A DNA stretch of 64,000 bases from a virus. The stretch is taken from positions 1 through 64,000 of IMG/VR virus record IMGVR_UViG_3300020204_000065; one strand, given 5' to 3'. Below, one piece after another: positions 50,447 to 59,245 of this stretch; the first letter of the stretch is position 1; every line of letters begins with the position of its first letter. A program made the translations under genes and the position numbers. The notes below the pieces were generated by a model. It was not told the DNA's origin, did not search any database, and saw only the letters and a program-made list of their open reading frames with translations.

Positions 50447-53073
50447 AGTTCTTCTGCTACCTCTTCCATTGTCGCATTAGATGCTTTGTCAATAATGTCC
50501 CCGTAAAACGTACGCCATTCCTCTTTATTTAAGCCAACTTCCACAAGGGAGGGATACTGCTCGTACTTAGGACCGGACGCTCGCAGTGCGATGTTGACAA
50601 CACGCATGCCGCGACTGTTCTTGAATTGGTAGACATTCAGCTTGAGCTGATGAACGCATACGTCCATCAAAAGGGATTCAAACCGGCTGCGACCAAGGAT
50701 GTTGCTGTTTGAACCACGTGAGAATTCGCAGTAGCTGGCATACAACCACTTGTCCCAGTTGATGTACAGGTTGGAGACACCACCGGGCGCATGTTTTGCG
50801 AGGCCCACAGGAGTGGCAATACCTGGATCAAAAACAACACAATGCTGCATCCAATCAAGGATTTGGTTGGATTTAAGAATTTGTTCACGATGATGCTTGG
50901 CAAAGAAGTCGACTTTGTCGTTGGTCTCCATCAGGTATTCACGCATCTCAGCCTCGGACATATCGAGGACCCAGTTCACAAGCCCTGGAAGCAAAGCCGC
51001 AAATTCTCCGAAGGGACGACCGTGATCATCCATATCAATCAAAGTTTTTTGTTCGGCAGAACTACCTGTGAATGGTTGATCGAACGGGATGGTGAGACGA
51101 CGACGGGCTAAACCAGAGGTGGGGTCGGTTGTTTGAATAGGTTCATTGGCCGTAATCATGACCAGACCATTGAACTTGAATGGCTTCTGACTACCGGCCT
51201 GGAACTTGCGCTCATTACGAATCAGGTCACGACCCGTAATTGCTTTCAAGACGGAGACCGATCCGCCGTAACGCTCCACATCATTGAAGAGCAACAGTTT
51301 CTTCTTATAGAGGTTGGCGGTTTCAAACCGGTTTTTTTCCAGGTGCTCTAGGGAAGAGATCATGGCATTGTCATCACCCACCAATGCATGAGCAAGGTTG
51401 GAGTAGGTGGACTTACCGGATTTACCGGGGCCGACAATCTCCACAAACTTTTGGATATCCGAGTGACTCAGAAGCGTGGCACGCAACCAAGCCCGCAGCA
51501 CCTGGACACGACCCCAGCTGTCACGTTGCGTGGACTTCAACCATTTAATGATGGGTTCACAACTTGCGTAGGGATCGTATTCGTACGGCAGTTGTTGAGT
51601 GATGTACATCTCACGGTCAAAAGGAAGCAACTCCCTGGTATCAACCTTCAAGATTCCATTGGTAAAGAGCAGGTAGTCATTGCCTTCATACCAGTCATCA
51701 AAAATTGTCGAAATCCTCAATTGCTCCATTAAGTCGGAGATGAGGTTCATCGAGTAGCCACTGTGCAGCAGACCCTCTTTAATGGAATCAAGCTGGCCTT
51801 TGATATCGCCCTTCACCTCGTATTCCGACAGCTGTGACCACAGACCTTTCCTGTGGTATTGATACATGAAGAATGCACCATGCGACTGGCTATACCGAAG
51901 ATTTCCTTGGTAGTTCTGCAATAAGATGGCTGCAATTACGTCAGAAGACGGATTGCGTGTTTTTTGTTTAGCGCCTTCTCCTCCGCCGTAGTTAGGACTG
52001 CTTCGACGACGATAAACCTTGGTATCACCTTCGACCGTTTCTTTTTTGGGAGGTGTGGCCAACCCCAGGTCTTCTTCAAATTCGGTCAATAATTTTGCGA
52101 CGTGATCAAGCATGGTGTCATCTACATTCATTGCTTTGTGGTTTTCAGATGGCTTCCATCCGTTCTCCTTAGCTACATGCACTAGGGAGCCAACGCCTCG
52201 GCCACCACCTTTTGAGAAGGAAAGCCAACGCCGATGACATTCACCATCTTGATATTTATCCGATTGCCTGGACCATTCATCCCATTGATCAAGCAACGAT
52301 TCATCCAATGAATGAAGTGACTGACCGACTGTGATCCAGATGTCGTAGTCATCAGTTGCTTCTGGCGGCATACCCCACATTGCCTCCAGTGCCAGCTGCA
52401 TATCCCGTTCAAGGGATATTTCAGCGTTGATGGCAAAAGAAGGACCAATGATGCGTGTGGTTTCTTTTGCGGGAACACCTTGCTTGACGTTCTTTTGAAC
52501 AATGCAGTTCAGCAGCCAATCCGGAAACTCAGGCAATTGCTGGATCCATTCAAATCCTTGATCTGGAGCAGTGAAATAGCCTTCTGTTTCAGGGTGCAGA
52601 CCCATGAGAACACCCTGGTGCCGCTTCCAGAGAATCTCTAGTTTTTCTTTAGGGCCTTCTGAGTGCCAGGTGTATTTATTGCGAACGAATTGTTTGTGTT
52701 GATCCCGTGACAATTTATACAGTTTCCGCTCGCGTCCTTCTTTACCACTAAGGATGGTCAGCGTTGGGGGCAATGCCTCATTAAATGGAAGGTCCGAGAG
52801 ATTTTCAATGAGCTGGTAGACGGTAGGACCATCGACATCAACCCAGACAAAACCGTAGGGATGGTTGTAGACAGGACCACCAAGCAGACCAATTGCTTTA
52901 CAGCGTCCACTCAAAATCTCATCTTCTATTTCTTTTGGACTAAGTGGCTTGTTTTGCCAACCTGCAATATATGGATCTTTATTCGGACCCAAGGGAGTCA
53001 AGGGCCAGTCAACTGGGATGTAATCAAGCTTGATTTCGCCAGGCTTAAGTGTTTGCTGATTGGTATTAGTCAT
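50443..53073 (-). CDS. PrimPol-SF3 helicase (replication protein)
   Basis: An 876-residue fusion. N-terminus: archaeo-eukaryotic-type primase/polymerase domain (WPLTPLGPNKDPYIAGWQNK; YGFVWVDVDG with the two Asp ligands). Middle: primase C-terminal-like segment. C-terminus: D5/SF3 helicase with Walker A GPGKSGKST (about residue 553), Walker B LLLFNDVERYGG, motif C LVMITANEP and Arg finger GLARRRLTIPF. Typical of plasmid and virus replication initiators. No DNA polymerase is seen in the window. Confidence 0.85.
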   Translation of the reverse strand: MTNTNQQTLKPGEIKLDYIPVDWPLTPLGPNKDPYIAGWQNKPLSPKEIEDEILSGRCKAIGLLGGPVYNHPYGFVWVDVDGPTVYQLIENLSDLPFNEALPPTLTILSGKEGRERKLYKLSRDQHKQFVRNKYTWHSEGPKEKLEILWKRHQGVLMGLHPETEGYFTAPDQGFEWIQQLPEFPDWLLNCIVQKNVKQGVPAKETTRIIGPSFAINAEISLERDMQLALEAMWGMPPEATDDYDIWITVGQSLHSLDESLLDQWDEWSRQSDKYQDGECHRRWLSFSKGGGRGVGSLVHVAKENGWKPSENHKAMNVDDTMLDHVAKLLTEFEEDLGLATPPKKETVEGDTKVYRRRSSPNYGGGEGAKQKTRNPSSDVIAAILLQNYQGNLRYSQSHGAFFMYQYHRKGLWSQLSEYEVKGDIKGQLDSIKEGLLHSGYSMNLISDLMEQLRISTIFDDWYEGNDYLLFTNGILKVDTRELLPFDREMYITQQLPYEYDPYASCEPIIKWLKSTQRDSWGRVQVLRAWLRATLLSHSDIQKFVEIVGPGKSGKSTYSNLAHALVGDDNAMISSLEHLEKNRFETANLYKKKLLLFNDVERYGGSVSVLKAITGRDLIRNERKFQAGSQKPFKFNGLVMITANEPIQTTDPTSGLARRRLTIPFDQPFTGSSAEQKTLIDMDDHGRPFGEFAALLPGLVNWVLDMSEAEMREYLMETNDKVDFFAKHHREQILKSNQILDWMQHCVVFDPGIATPVGLAKHAPGGVSNLYINWDKWLYASYCEFSRGSNSNILGRSRFESLLMDVCVHQLKLNVYQFKNSRGMRVVNIALRASGPKYEQYPSLVEVGLNKEEWRTFYGDIIDKASNATMEEVAEEL

Positions 53074-53255
53074 GCCTGGGCTTCTCGTCGAACTTCTACT
53101 TTAAAGTTTTTATCTGCAAAAGCTGCCTCTTTCAACAAACAAAAAGCGTGGAGATGCATGTCAGTGGGCAGATAAAAACAGTCCCCATCCGTCGCACTTG
53201 TCATGCGACTCATGAGACTATTCATCCACTCACCCATTGCGACGTTGATGTCCAT
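53070..53255 (-). CDS. Small hypothetical protein
   Basis: A 61-residue protein; start chosen at 53255 (MDINVAMGEWMNSLM). Overlaps the PrimPol start by 4 nt. Contains a basic C-terminus (FKVEVRREAQA). Function unknown. Confidence 0.5.
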   Translation of the reverse strand: MDINVAMGEWMNSLMSRMTSATDGDCFYLPTDMHLHAFCLLKEAAFADKNFKVEVRREAQA

Positions 53256-53327
53256 GGTGAGGGTTTGACTTGTGTTTTCTAATCCTACGGCCGGCAATCC
53301 AAGCAAGCCATTACGAATTTCTGGAAA

Positions 53328-53495
53328 TTAGCAAGTCTTATGAGACTTATTAATTGGATCAATCGTTTCAAATTGCTTCATTAATCGCTCGTAAACCTGC
53401 AGCGCATCTTCTTTCGTGACCACAACCACCTGGCACGCCACGTCCCAGGCGTGACGCTTACGGTTTTCCAGTTTGCTCATCTTGTTTTTGTTCAT
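53328..53495 (-). CDS. Small hypothetical protein
   Basis: A 55-residue basic/helical protein (DALQVYERLMKQFETID). Its 5' end overlaps the previous gene by 38 nt. The near-palindrome AAGTCTTATGAGACTT lies in its last codons. Function unknown. Confidence 0.5.
   Translation of the reverse strand: MNKNKMSKLENRKRHAWDVACQVVVVTKEDALQVYERLMKQFETIDPINKSHKTC
53333..53348. promoter_or_regulatory. Inverted repeat AAGTCTTATGAGACTT
   Basis: Near copy of the element at 30921-30936 (the 7-bp arms differ by one base that still allows a G-U pair). Here it lies inside coding sequence, so its role is unclear. Confidence 0.3.
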
Positions 53496-53742
53496 CTTTA
53501 TACCAAGGCGCCGTTAACTGCATTGCTCCTCCAAGCTTTTGGGATTCACCTGTTTGGAGCACTGGATCAATCGGATGCTCCCTGTAGATTGGTTTGTTTT
53601 GCTTTTCAAGCTCAATCTCAGCCTGGATCCGGTTCTCCAATTCGATCATATCAAGTCTGGCCTTTAGTTTTGCTTCAAACCAAATGCGTTTCCACCACTT
53701 GATTACAGCATCAATTAATTGTTTAAACAGAGAATTAAACAT
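53458..53742 (-). CDS. Small amphipathic/coiled-coil protein
   Basis: A 94-residue protein: amphipathic N-terminal helix with Trp pairs (LIDAVIKWWKRIWFEAKLKA), a charged coiled coil, and a polar tail. It could bind membranes. First gene of the leftward replication operon. Function unknown. Confidence 0.55.
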   Translation of the reverse strand: MFNSLFKQLIDAVIKWWKRIWFEAKLKARLDMIELENRIQAEIELEKQNKPIYREHPIDPVLQTGESQKLGGAMQLTAPWYKDEQKQDEQTGKP

Positions 53743-53755
53743 GATATTCTTTAGA

Positions 53756-53761
53756 TATAAT
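53756..53761 (+). promoter_or_regulatory. TATAATTA-type promoter
   Basis: GATATAATTAG, 21 nt before ATG 53783. Confidence 0.4.
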
Positions 53762-53782
53762 TAGTTTATAGATATTAAAGCT

Positions 53783-54244
53783 ATGAAGGACACCCGTGCA
53801 GGCGCAGAGCGTCAAAAACCAGTCAAGGGCGCTGTTGACAAAGCAGGCAAGAAGGGGATGCCCAAGCCTGCGGAACGTCCCGTCCAACAACCCAAACCAG
53901 CCAAGGCAGCTGAAGCAGGTAAAAAAATTCGTGCGCAAGAGAAAGGAAAAGCCCCCCGTGGAGAAGTTACACCACGCATAGCTCCACCACCTGCACGAAA
54001 AGCACAAGCTACACGTCCCGCTTCTCGGCCTGCAGCTCGACCAGAAGGAAGAACCGGAGCCGCTGGCACACCTAAAAGCACAGCACCTACAGGGCCAGTC
54101 AAAAAAGCAGTTCCAGTGCCTCTACCCAAAGGTATATTCGTTCCCCCCAAAGATCGGGCACCTCGTGGCCGTGTTGTAGGAACTGGCCCAAAGCGTATTC
54201 CACCTAGCATTCCTGGATATAACCCTGGATTTCCAACCCTTTGA
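53783..54244 (+). CDS. Basic Lys/Pro/Ala-rich protein
   Basis: A 153-residue protein, nearly all Lys, Pro, Ala, Arg and Gly (KPAKAAEAGKKIRAQEKG). Low-complexity and histone H1-like in composition; DNA condensation or RNA binding possible. No domain. Divergent from the replication operon. Confidence 0.55.
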   Translation: MKDTRAGAERQKPVKGAVDKAGKKGMPKPAERPVQQPKPAKAAEAGKKIRAQEKGKAPRGEVTPRIAPPPARKAQATRPASRPAARPEGRTGAAGTPKSTAPTGPVKKAVPVPLPKGIFVPPKDRAPRGRVVGTGPKRIPPSIPGYNPGFPTL

Positions 54245-54256
54245 TCTTTAGTAATC

Positions 54257-54562
54257 ATGAAAATTTCCCCTAAAGAAGCAAAAGGGAAACTGGATCGGAT
54301 GAAGGCTGAACGGACTGCTCAACGCAAGCCTAAGCCTTCGCGTCCCACTCGAACTGTTCCTAGCACCAAACCAACCCCTGGGCGTGCAGCACCTAGTTAT
54401 GGCATGACCCCTAGCTCTGTCGGGATTGGTACCAGCCCAGGTATTGGATTAGGTAACGCAAGTTTTCCAATTAGCGGACCGAACTTTCCAATCAGTGCGT
54501 CAAACTTCCCTATTAGTGCGTCAAACTTCCCTATTAGTGGACCGAACTACGGCTTTCGTTAA
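54257..54562 (+). CDS. Basic protein with NFPIS repeats
   Basis: A 101-residue protein with a basic N-terminal half and a C-terminal half of short repeats (SNFPISASNFPISGPN). The DNA repeat (AACTTCCCTATTAGT...) may be unstable. Function unknown. Overlaps the end of the nuclease gene on the other strand. Confidence 0.5.
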   Translation: MKISPKEAKGKLDRMKAERTAQRKPKPSRPTRTVPSTKPTPGRAAPSYGMTPSSVGIGTSPGIGLGNASFPISGPNFPISASNFPISASNFPISGPNYGFR

Positions 54563-55413
54563 ATAAGATCAGGGTCATAGGCGTTACAGTTTTCTATCTG
54601 AGCATAGTATTCAGAAACCAACGCGAGCCAATCTTCCCTCAGGGAATCCAGGAATCTCCTGGAGATCTTAAAGACTTGAGTACGAACAGGCGTCGACACC
54701 AAGATTGCCGCCTGTTGTACTCTCATACCAAGAGTCTGCTCGATGGCAATGTCATACGCAGCGAGTTGTTTGCAAGTTTTTTTAAATTTCATGTGACCCC
54801 CGAGGAGATCACGCCATTCAGGCGAACCTTTCTCCAGATCTTTAGGCCACTTGCGGCTATAGGGTTTGACGCTGGTTTTTAAGTCAGCAAGCGTTAGTTT
54901 GTTGTTGGCAACAGCAATAATGTCAGGAGCCCCAGCCCAAGCACGACCCTCGTCGTCACAACCCCAGACGCGAGCAACATCGTCAGCACCAATAGTGAAA
55001 TCAAATTTATCAAGGACGGGTGACTCCGCCCAAAGAACTTCTTCGAACTGATCCAGAATTCCTGGCATACCAGCCCAAAAGTCCGCATATTCCTCTTTGA
55101 TTTCAGGTGTTTTATTCCCCTTGAGATATTGCTCCATGCCGTAGTGGATTGCAGTACCACGTTCGGCAGCAGCTTCTTTAACACCTGGATTTGCTTTCGA
55201 CCACATCTCAAGCTTCCGCTTGTTTGCTTCGGAAGCTGTTTCGCTAATGATAGTAGTTACGGACGGTGCAGGTCCAGTGGGTAACGGAGTTGTGTAGTGA
55301 CGTTTTCCGTTAAGTGTTATCCTGGCTGCGGTCCGATTAATCGACCGCATTACTTCCGGTTGCTCTTCCTTGGCTTTAATCCAAGGATCTGATGTATTCA
55401 GTTTAGCAACCAT
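54559..55413 (-). CDS. PD-(D/E)XK exonuclease, RecB/Cas4-like
   Basis: A 284-residue nuclease. Motif I ERGTAIHYGMEQYL (His), the catalytic GAPDIIAV...LADLKTS (Asp, Glu/Asp, Lys triad), and KQLAAYDIAIEQT, which is the RecB-family QxxxY motif. Phage members resect DNA ends during replication or recombination. Leftward single gene. Confidence 0.82.
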   Translation of the reverse strand: MVAKLNTSDPWIKAKEEQPEVMRSINRTAARITLNGKRHYTTPLPTGPAPSVTTIISETASEANKRKLEMWSKANPGVKEAAAERGTAIHYGMEQYLKGNKTPEIKEEYADFWAGMPGILDQFEEVLWAESPVLDKFDFTIGADDVARVWGCDDEGRAWAGAPDIIAVANNKLTLADLKTSVKPYSRKWPKDLEKGSPEWRDLLGGHMKFKKTCKQLAAYDIAIEQTLGMRVQQAAILVSTPVRTQVFKISRRFLDSLREDWLALVSEYYAQIENCNAYDPDLI

Positions 55414-55461
55414 TAATAGGTTTTGTATATTGGCTACACTGTAGCAGATATAAAACTAAGA

Positions 55462-55551
55462 ATGCACGAATTTAAGCTCATCATTCTGACGATTTTATTG
55501 TCTATGCTAATCACAATCGTTGTCGAGTTAGTTCCCCATTGGATCCACTAG
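55462..55551 (+). CDS. Tiny transmembrane peptide
   Basis: A 29-residue peptide almost entirely a membrane helix (LIILTILLSMLITIVVELV). Divergent from the nuclease gene; overlaps the next TTG-start frame by 13 nt. Small size makes this provisional. Confidence 0.4.
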   Translation: MHEFKLIILTILLSMLITIVVELVPHWIH

Positions 55552-55769
55552 AGCGAATTAAGTACTCCATCAAGGGTTGGTGGGGCTGCCTGGGAGCCCT
55601 ATTGCAAATTATCTGGATTGCAATCAAACTGAACTGGGAAGTTTTGACAGTATGGCTTGCAACATTAGTCGTTTCTATTACTGTGATCCAAGCCTTGATC
55701 TCAAATCATTTCTTCAGATGGAACACCGCAGCCGAAACGGTGTTGCATTCGACGATATTGAGACCGTAG
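55539..55769 (+). CDS. Putative two-helix membrane protein, TTG start
   Basis: A 76-residue frame with two hydrophobic segments (LGALLQIIWIAIKL; WLATLVVSITVIQALI). It overlaps the frame at 55652-55834 by 118 nt; which is translated is uncertain. Confidence 0.35.
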   Translation: MDPLERIKYSIKGWWGCLGALLQIIWIAIKLNWEVLTVWLATLVVSITVIQALISNHFFRWNTAAETVLHSTILRP

Positions 55770-55834
55770 AAGCAGACGCCTTCGAGGAAAAATTAATCCA
55801 AGAAGGCGAACTCTACTTACGCGTTGATCTTTAG
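55652..55834 (+). CDS. Small acidic hypothetical protein
   Basis: A 60-residue protein (ATG 55652) with FYYCDPSLDLKSFLQMEHRS and an acidic tail (DAFEEKLIQEGELYLRV). Composition is protein-like; it converges with GMD. Function unknown. Confidence 0.45.
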   Translation: MACNISRFYYCDPSLDLKSFLQMEHRSRNGVAFDDIETVEADAFEEKLIQEGELYLRVDL

Positions 55835-56853
55835 ACGGTTGCCAGATCGTAGGTGATCATTTCCTTCACCAGATCTTCAAAGGAGATTCGTGGTTCCCAA
55901 CCCAACTCCCGGTAAGCCTTGGTGCAATCACCCAGGAGAGTATCAACTTCAGCAGGACGATAGAACTGAGGGTTAATTGCGATTACCGTCTTGCCCAGTT
56001 TGGTGCTGTATCCGGTTTCGTTGACGCCTTCACCTTGCCATTCGAGACCAAGATCCAAGTAGTCAGCTGCAATTTCACAGAATTGCCGAACGCTGTGCTG
56101 GATACCACTTGCAATGACATAGTCTTTGGGCTGTGATTGTTGCAAGATCAGACGCATGGCATCGACATAGTCTTTGGCATGGCCCCAATCACGTTTAGCC
56201 TCCAGGTTCCCCAGCTCAAGAACAGGGATCTTACCTCTGATAATAGAAACTAATCCTTTAGTAATCTTCTTGGTGACAAAGTTATCGCCACGGATTGGAC
56301 TCTCATGGTTAAAGAGGATCCCATTAGCTCCGAACATGTCGTAGCTCTCGCGGTAATTCACCGTTAGCCAGTAGCCAAAGAGCTTGGCAACACCATAGGG
56401 ACTTCTGGGATAGAAGCCAGTCTCTTCATTTTGCGGAAACGATTGGACTTTCCCAAACATCTCGGAGGTAGATGCTTGATAGAACCGTGGATTTGCAGAT
56501 CCAGCCCGGCATGCCTCCAGAACATTCATGACACCGATTGCGTTTGCCGCAGCAGTGCTGACAGGAGACTTGAAGCTGACACCAACATGGCTTTGAGCAG
56601 CCAAGTTGTAGACCTCATCAGGACAAAAATCCTGAACAACTCTGGTCAGAGAGGGCGCATCCGTCAGATCGGAGTATTCAATCTGCACATTACCCGGAAG
56701 TTCCCCACCAAAAACCCACTTGAGCTTGTCGAGATGGTTAGGTTGTGTGTGATTTCTAACAACACCACAAACGTTGTAGCCATTATCGATCAGGTTACGA
56801 GCCAAATAGGCGCCATCTTGGCCAGTAATTCCGGTGATTAGTGCGCGTTTCAT
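55831..56853 (-). CDS. gmd: GDP-mannose 4,6-dehydratase
   Basis: A 340-residue SDR enzyme. NAD-binding TGITGQDGAYLARN at residues 7-20, substrate QSHVGVSFKSPV, and the catalytic PYGVAKLFGYW (YxxxK). It makes GDP-4-keto-6-deoxymannose, the precursor of fucose, rhamnose, colitose or perosamine. Divergent from the ColD-like gene that could use its product. Confidence 0.93.
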   Translation of the reverse strand: MKRALITGITGQDGAYLARNLIDNGYNVCGVVRNHTQPNHLDKLKWVFGGELPGNVQIEYSDLTDAPSLTRVVQDFCPDEVYNLAAQSHVGVSFKSPVSTAAANAIGVMNVLEACRAGSANPRFYQASTSEMFGKVQSFPQNEETGFYPRSPYGVAKLFGYWLTVNYRESYDMFGANGILFNHESPIRGDNFVTKKITKGLVSIIRGKIPVLELGNLEAKRDWGHAKDYVDAMRLILQQSQPKDYVIASGIQHSVRQFCEIAADYLDLGLEWQGEGVNETGYSTKLGKTVIAINPQFYRPAEVDTLLGDCTKAYRELGWEPRISFEDLVKEMITYDLATV

Positions 56854-56902
56854 TTGCCATATCTGCGTGGTTAAAGTATAACCATTGAAATGACGTTTAG
56901 TT

Positions 56903-58087
56903 ATGTCGGCTTACTCGGTGTTTGATTGGCCGCTTCAGAAGAACACAATCGGCTGGAAAGAGCGCCTGGCACTGACAAAATTTATTCTGACTTCTGATCG
57001 TTTTACAAACGGTCCCGAATGCCGCCAATTTGAAGACGAATGGAGTGAGTGGCAGGGTGCACCGTATTCCTTGTATGTAGCCAACGGTTCTGTAGCCAAT
57101 TTCCTACTGCTTGATGCCGTACACGAACATTATTTCCCCGACAAAAAACAGCTGACGATTTTTGCGCCAGCCATCAACTGGGCCACAAACATCTCGACGT
57201 TCTGCCAACAGAACCACAACGTATATTTTTATGACATTGATTACGAGACGTACAGCCCGACTCTCGAGTCAGCCCAGCAGTTGTTCTTCAAGGGACTCCA
57301 GCCTGACGTTGTTTACCTGACACATGTTCTTGGAGTCTCCAATGACATGGAAAGGATTAAAGAACTGTGGCCCCATGCCGCCATCATTGAAGATTGCTGC
57401 GAATCCCACGGTGCCCGCGATGCCAAAACTGGCGTCAAAGTCGGCAACACAGGCATCGGCTCAACCTTCTCGTTCTACTTTGGACATCATATGACCACCA
57501 TTGAGGGTGGCATGATTTGTGTCCAAGACGAAAAACTATATAACCTCTTGCGTGCCAAGCGTTCTCATGGTCTGTCTCGTGAGATGTTGCCGTCCTACAG
57601 GGCCGAAATCCAGGAGAAGTATCCGGATGTGGACCCCACTTTCCTCTTCCCCACTAAGGGATACAACTTTCGAAATGTCGAACCCGCCGCAGTGTTAGGT
57701 CGCGTTCAACTTAAGAAGCTTGACAGTTGGAATGAGCAACGCAGCAAGAACTATGCGCAATTCCGCCTGGAAATGATTGGGCGCTTCTGGTTCGATACGC
57801 TCCCTAAGCCAGAAGGGAACAGTGCCATGACCCTTCCTTTCCATTGCAAAGACGAAGACATTGCCGCTGAACTTAAGAAGTTTCTTCAGTTAATTGGCAT
57901 TGAAACCCGTCCGTTCCTGGTGGGCAACCTCCTGCGCCAGCCCTTCATGGAGGATTATGAATCGTTGATTCCTCTACCCAATAGCGAACGGATGCACACC
58001 CATTCGTTCTACATAGGCAATAACCACTTCATTAAAGAAGCCGACATCAAAGAACTCTCGAAGGTGATGGACCGATGCGGGTATTGA
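56903..58087 (+). CDS. ColD-like PLP 3-dehydratase (DegT family)
   Basis: A 394-residue PLP enzyme of the DegT/DnrJ/StrS family. The position that normally holds the PLP-binding Lys reads SFYFGHHMTTIEGG, with His195-His196. His for Lys is the mark of ColD and CDP-sugar E1, which act as 3-dehydratases instead of aminotransferases. With GMD next door, a product such as GDP-4-keto-3,6-dideoxymannose is suggested. Start after TTTAGTT; no strong Shine-Dalgarno. Confidence 0.8.
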   Translation: MSAYSVFDWPLQKNTIGWKERLALTKFILTSDRFTNGPECRQFEDEWSEWQGAPYSLYVANGSVANFLLLDAVHEHYFPDKKQLTIFAPAINWATNISTFCQQNHNVYFYDIDYETYSPTLESAQQLFFKGLQPDVVYLTHVLGVSNDMERIKELWPHAAIIEDCCESHGARDAKTGVKVGNTGIGSTFSFYFGHHMTTIEGGMICVQDEKLYNLLRAKRSHGLSREMLPSYRAEIQEKYPDVDPTFLFPTKGYNFRNVEPAAVLGRVQLKKLDSWNEQRSKNYAQFRLEMIGRFWFDTLPKPEGNSAMTLPFHCKDEDIAAELKKFLQLIGIETRPFLVGNLLRQPFMEDYESLIPLPNSERMHTHSFYIGNNHFIKEADIKELSKVMDRCGY

Positions 58088-58812
58088 TTTGTAGCATCAT
58101 CCGAAACCGGGAGCCATTTTTGTTTGGATGGAAGGATCAAATCTTTTGCCTGAAGGACGAAAACCCTGGCATCACCTTTGATCTTTCCGTTTTTGAAAAC
58201 GATTCAGATGACGGCAGTGTCGATTATCTGCGGATGATTGAACCCGAGTTAAAGGAAGAGCTGGGCAACGTCTGGATCCAGTGCATCAAAAAGGACTGGC
58301 CCTATTTTGGTTCCGTACGTGCAGAAGATCGCGTCAAGTATTTAGCGGAGGCCCGCAACGAATGCCTGGAAAAAGCCGAGCAAGAAGTCGGGCTAGCTCA
58401 GTACGACAAGGTTGTATTCATTGAACCAGACATTGACTTTGATCCGGAGGAGATCAGCAAGCTCTTCTGGACTGACGACGACATTTGTTCACCGTATAGT
58501 GTTCATCCTCTAAACGTCCAAAGTCATCGTTGGATTTATGACAGCTGGGCCACCCGTCTTTCGGTTGAGGATGACATCTTCAAGGGTCCACGGATCTATG
58601 AGATGCCACCCCGCCTGGATGTTGTTGCCACATTCAATTGTTTTTGTGTGTATCGCGCCAAACCATTTGCAGAAGGTGCACGTTTCTCCGGCATTAACCC
58701 ATGGACAAAAACCTGGGACTGCGATACCACAAACATCTGCTATGAGTTTAGTATGCGTGGGTACGACCGTATTGGGCTCTACAATATTCTCCTGACCCAC
58801 CTAGGGAATTAA
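58075..58812 (+). CDS. Glycosyltransferase, CAP59/GT69-like
   Basis: A 245-residue protein overlapping the ColD-like gene by 13 nt. ARNECLEKAEQEVGLAQYDK, then VVFIEPDIDFDPEEISKLF and DICSPYSVHPL, recall fungal CAP59-type alpha-1,3-mannosyltransferases (DxD-type). The acceptor is unknown. It would use a GDP-sugar from this island. Family assignment is moderate. Confidence 0.6.
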   Translation: MRVLICSIIRNREPFLFGWKDQIFCLKDENPGITFDLSVFENDSDDGSVDYLRMIEPELKEELGNVWIQCIKKDWPYFGSVRAEDRVKYLAEARNECLEKAEQEVGLAQYDKVVFIEPDIDFDPEEISKLFWTDDDICSPYSVHPLNVQSHRWIYDSWATRLSVEDDIFKGPRIYEMPPRLDVVATFNCFCVYRAKPFAEGARFSGINPWTKTWDCDTTNICYEFSMRGYDRIGLYNILLTHLGN

Positions 58813-58855
58813 GGCAAACCGTACTGTCCTTTCAAGTTCTCCGTATTTGATCTAA

Positions 58856-59062
58856 ATGGAAAAACTGCCAGACTATATCCAAGCGATAGAAGAGGGCAAG
58901 ACCCTGGTCGCAAACCACAACAACCTATTGAAAAGCCTATTACTATCGAGGCAAACCAATGACAACAACGTTTATACTGACCAAACAACCAACGGAAGCA
59001 CAGATGTCCCTCTCAACACAGGTGAAAGATTCAGTCAACCAAGCGATTCAACATCTGCGTGA
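58856..59062 (+). CDS. Small hypothetical protein
   Basis: A 68-residue protein, helical N-terminus and Thr/Ser/Asn-rich tail. Overlaps the next gene. Function unknown. Confidence 0.45.
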   Translation: MEKLPDYIQAIEEGKTLVANHNNLLKSLLLSRQTNDNNVYTDQTTNGSTDVPLNTGERFSQPSDSTSA

Positions 59063-59234
59063 TGCTCTTGCGTTTGCTGCTCGGTCAGAACATTCAATCA
59101 CGATTGGCACAATTTCAGACATCTTAATTCGCTGTGAAAGCATTGAGTCAATGGATGAAATCATGAATCGTTTTGGCAGCAAGTCAAAATCAGGTAATAT
59201 GCAGATGCCAGAAGATATGCAAAATCTCGGCTGA
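59004..59234 (+). CDS. Small helical hypothetical protein
   Basis: A 76-residue protein with start at 59004 (MSLSTQVKDSVNQAIQHLRD). Contains a C-terminal Met/Glu-rich tail. Ends 11 nt before the sulfotransferase gene. Function unknown. Confidence 0.5.
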   Translation: MSLSTQVKDSVNQAIQHLRDALAFAARSEHSITIGTISDILIRCESIESMDEIMNRFGSKSKSGNMQMPEDMQNLG

Positions 59235-59245
59235 GGTTAAAACCC

